A DNA stretch of 64,000 nucleotides from Aestuariivivens sediminis (GTDB taxonomy: Bacteria; Bacteroidota; Bacteroidia; Flavobacteriales; Flavobacteriaceae): the NCBI RefSeq assembly GCF_022662105.1, contig NZ_JAKMCP010000002.1, positions 496,001 through 560,000 of the forward strand, given 5' to 3'. The notes under the pieces were generated by a model. That model searched no databases and was not told the DNA's origin. It worked only from the letters and a program-made list of their open reading frames with translations. The first letter of the stretch is position 1. Every line of letters begins with the position of its first letter. Positions 62,826 to 64,000 of the stretch are shown piece by piece. A program made the translations under genes and the position numbers.

Positions 62826-63911
62826 ATGAGAAATTTCATCCTTTTTTTTATCTTCCTGTTTTCTGTGAACTTAAGTGTAGCTCAAAAAAATGGTCCTTAT
62901 CAAGAGAATTACGATAATGGAAATATTAAAGTTTCCGGACATTATGAAAATGGAAAACGTACTGGAGAATGGAAGAATTACTTTGATAATGGACAATTAT
63001 CTCAGGTGTACAGTTATACCGACGGGAAGGTGAATAAGGAAAGGAAAACTTTCTTTAAAAATGGTGTGTTAAAATTTGAAATAAAAAGGGTTAACAATGT
63101 TTTTATAAGTACCCATTATTATAACAGCGGAAATGTTCTTTCTGTGCAACTCCTCGAAAATGGGCTTTATAAGGAGTTTTATGAAAGCGGTAAATTAAAA
63201 ATTAAAGCGAATTATAGAGACAGGGAATTATTTGGTATTTGGACCAGCTATTTTGAAACCGGAGAGAAAGATTGGGAAGTTGAATATTTTAATGGTTATA
63301 AGCAAGGCTTTTATAAACAATATTATAAAAACGAACAATTAAAAACAGAAGGCGTTCATTCAAAAAATAAAAAAGACGGCACAGAAAAAAGGTTTAGTGA
63401 GAGCGGATATTTGGAGTGGGAAGGAGCGTACTTGAACGATGTATTACATAAAAAATGGAGAAATTTTGATAAAGAAGGAAGCGTACTTCAAACCTTAATT
63501 TTTAATAATGGTAAGCTAAAAAATTCCAGCAATCATTTAAGTTTAGCCGCTACCCTAGTCCCTAATGGTCCAATAGAATCTCCGCCGATTTATCCTGGCT
63601 GTGAAAACCTTGGATTCAATGGGAGCAGAAAATGCCTTTCCGATAATATTTCTGCTTTAATGACAACATTTTTTGATGTGACATCAACAAAAAAGCTGGG
63701 TCTGATAAAAGGAGCAATGTTTGAGGCTTCTGTTATTTTCAAAGTTAATAAAAAGGGAGAAATAGTCGATGTGCGTGTAAGGGGTTTAACTAACGAACTG
63801 GAAATTGAAGCTATACGTGTACTAAAAATGTTGCCAAAATTAGAACCTGGCTTTCAAAGAGGAAGGCCTGTAACAGTTCCGTATTCCTTGCCATTGCGTT
63901 TCAAAATTTAA
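62826..63911 (+). CDS. MORN_2 repeat protein with TonB C-terminal domain
   Basis: 361 residues. Signal peptide (to about VNLSVAQ). Residues 25-230 hold about eight MORN_2 repeats (YDNGNIKVSGHYENGKRTGE, YESGKLKIKANYRDRELFG), the YwqK-like antitoxin-type repeat common in Bacteroidota. The last 90 residues (ASVIFKVNKKGEIVDVRVRG, LPKLEPGFQRGRPVTVPYSL) match a TonB C-terminal domain. The combination may couple a cell-surface scaffold to outer-membrane proteins; function unproven. Confidence 0.85.
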   Translation: MRNFILFFIFLFSVNLSVAQKNGPYQENYDNGNIKVSGHYENGKRTGEWKNYFDNGQLSQVYSYTDGKVNKERKTFFKNGVLKFEIKRVNNVFISTHYYNSGNVLSVQLLENGLYKEFYESGKLKIKANYRDRELFGIWTSYFETGEKDWEVEYFNGYKQGFYKQYYKNEQLKTEGVHSKNKKDGTEKRFSESGYLEWEGAYLNDVLHKKWRNFDKEGSVLQTLIFNNGKLKNSSNHLSLAATLVPNGPIESPPIYPGCENLGFNGSRKCLSDNISALMTTFFDVTSTKKLGLIKGAMFEASVIFKVNKKGEIVDVRVRGLTNELEIEAIRVLKMLPKLEPGFQRGRPVTVPYSLPLRFKI

Positions 63912-63947
63912 AATAACAAAAAGGTATTCAAGGAATCCTAATAACTA

Positions 63948-64000
63948 AATTACCCCAACCTTCTTCTTTTTCAACAAAATTAGTGTGCATGGTTTTACCA
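63948..64000 (+). repeat. Dispersed repeat, copy C (cut by window edge)
   Basis: CCAACCTTCTTCTTTTTCAA then AAAATTAGTGTGCATGG and TTTTACCA parallel 47597-47643 of copy B. The copy presumably continues beyond the window. Confidence 0.5.

Noticed and set aside
62826-63911. Toxin-antitoxin component
   Set aside because: MORN_2 repeats give YwqK-type names, but no toxin gene is adjacent and the TonB domain points elsewhere.

Overview
The window comes from a low-GC member of the Bacteroidota, almost certainly a marine Flavobacteriaceae. Supporting signs are the AT-rich coding style, almost no Shine-Dalgarno sequences, candidate TAnnTTTG promoter elements, a secreted M43 protease with a type IX secretion sorting domain, DUF4199/DUF4286/DUF6090/DUF6428 family proteins, BspA-like and MORN_2 repeat proteins, and a flavobacterial-type bifunctional ornithine-lipid acyltransferase.

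Region 1 (1-34.6 kb) is mostly core genome. It opens inside gltB, followed by gltD (glutamate synthase). Next comes an inorganic-carbon/anion cluster: SulP transporter, universal stress protein, beta-carbonic anhydrase, DUF2490 protein and a second SulP with a STAS domain. After that are fbp, a GNAT acetyltransferase, aspartate kinase, an OlsF-like acyltransferase, a small arsenic-type operon (ArsR, a 46-residue cysteine-containing peptide, DUF6428, arsenate reductase-like LMW phosphatase) without an efflux pump, a TM2 protein, a TSUP permease, two decayed VOC genes around DUF1801/DUF4199 genes, a 2-hydroxyacid dehydrogenase, mgtE, rsmA, a TPR protein, serS, ribF, the M43 protease, pth, rplY and prs, ending at tRNA-Leu(CAA).

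Region 2 (about 34.6-54.9 kb) is an accessory zone beginning at the tRNA-Leu 3' end, part of which is repeated 159 bp downstream. It is AT-rich and loosely packed. It holds several families of imperfect dispersed repeats, an attC-like element, duplicated lipoprotein and DUF6090 genes with near-identical 5' ends, and at least six gene remnants. Intact genes include a serine hydrolase, a LytS/LytTR two-component pair, several lipoproteins, an alpha/beta hydrolase, a BspA-like protein, and a small carbohydrate group (beta-helix lipoprotein, GH43, acetylxylan-esterase-like hydrolase) without SusC/SusD. A repeat near its start (34601) recurs in the same orientation at 54745, suggesting possible island boundaries.

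Region 3 (54.9-62.2 kb) is a tight seven-gene operon with overlapping genes: ATP-grasp ligase, GNAT/FemAB-like acyltransferase, Rieske oxygenase, NAD-dependent epimerase/dehydrogenase, MBL-fold hydrolase, adenylate-forming enzyme and KAS III-like condensing enzyme. This looks like a compact, unassigned small-molecule (probably fatty-acid-derived) biosynthetic pathway and is the best candidate for an undescribed system. The window ends with two genes (lipoprotein; MORN_2-TonB fusion) that share an upstream sequence module also found before a small gene at 35026.
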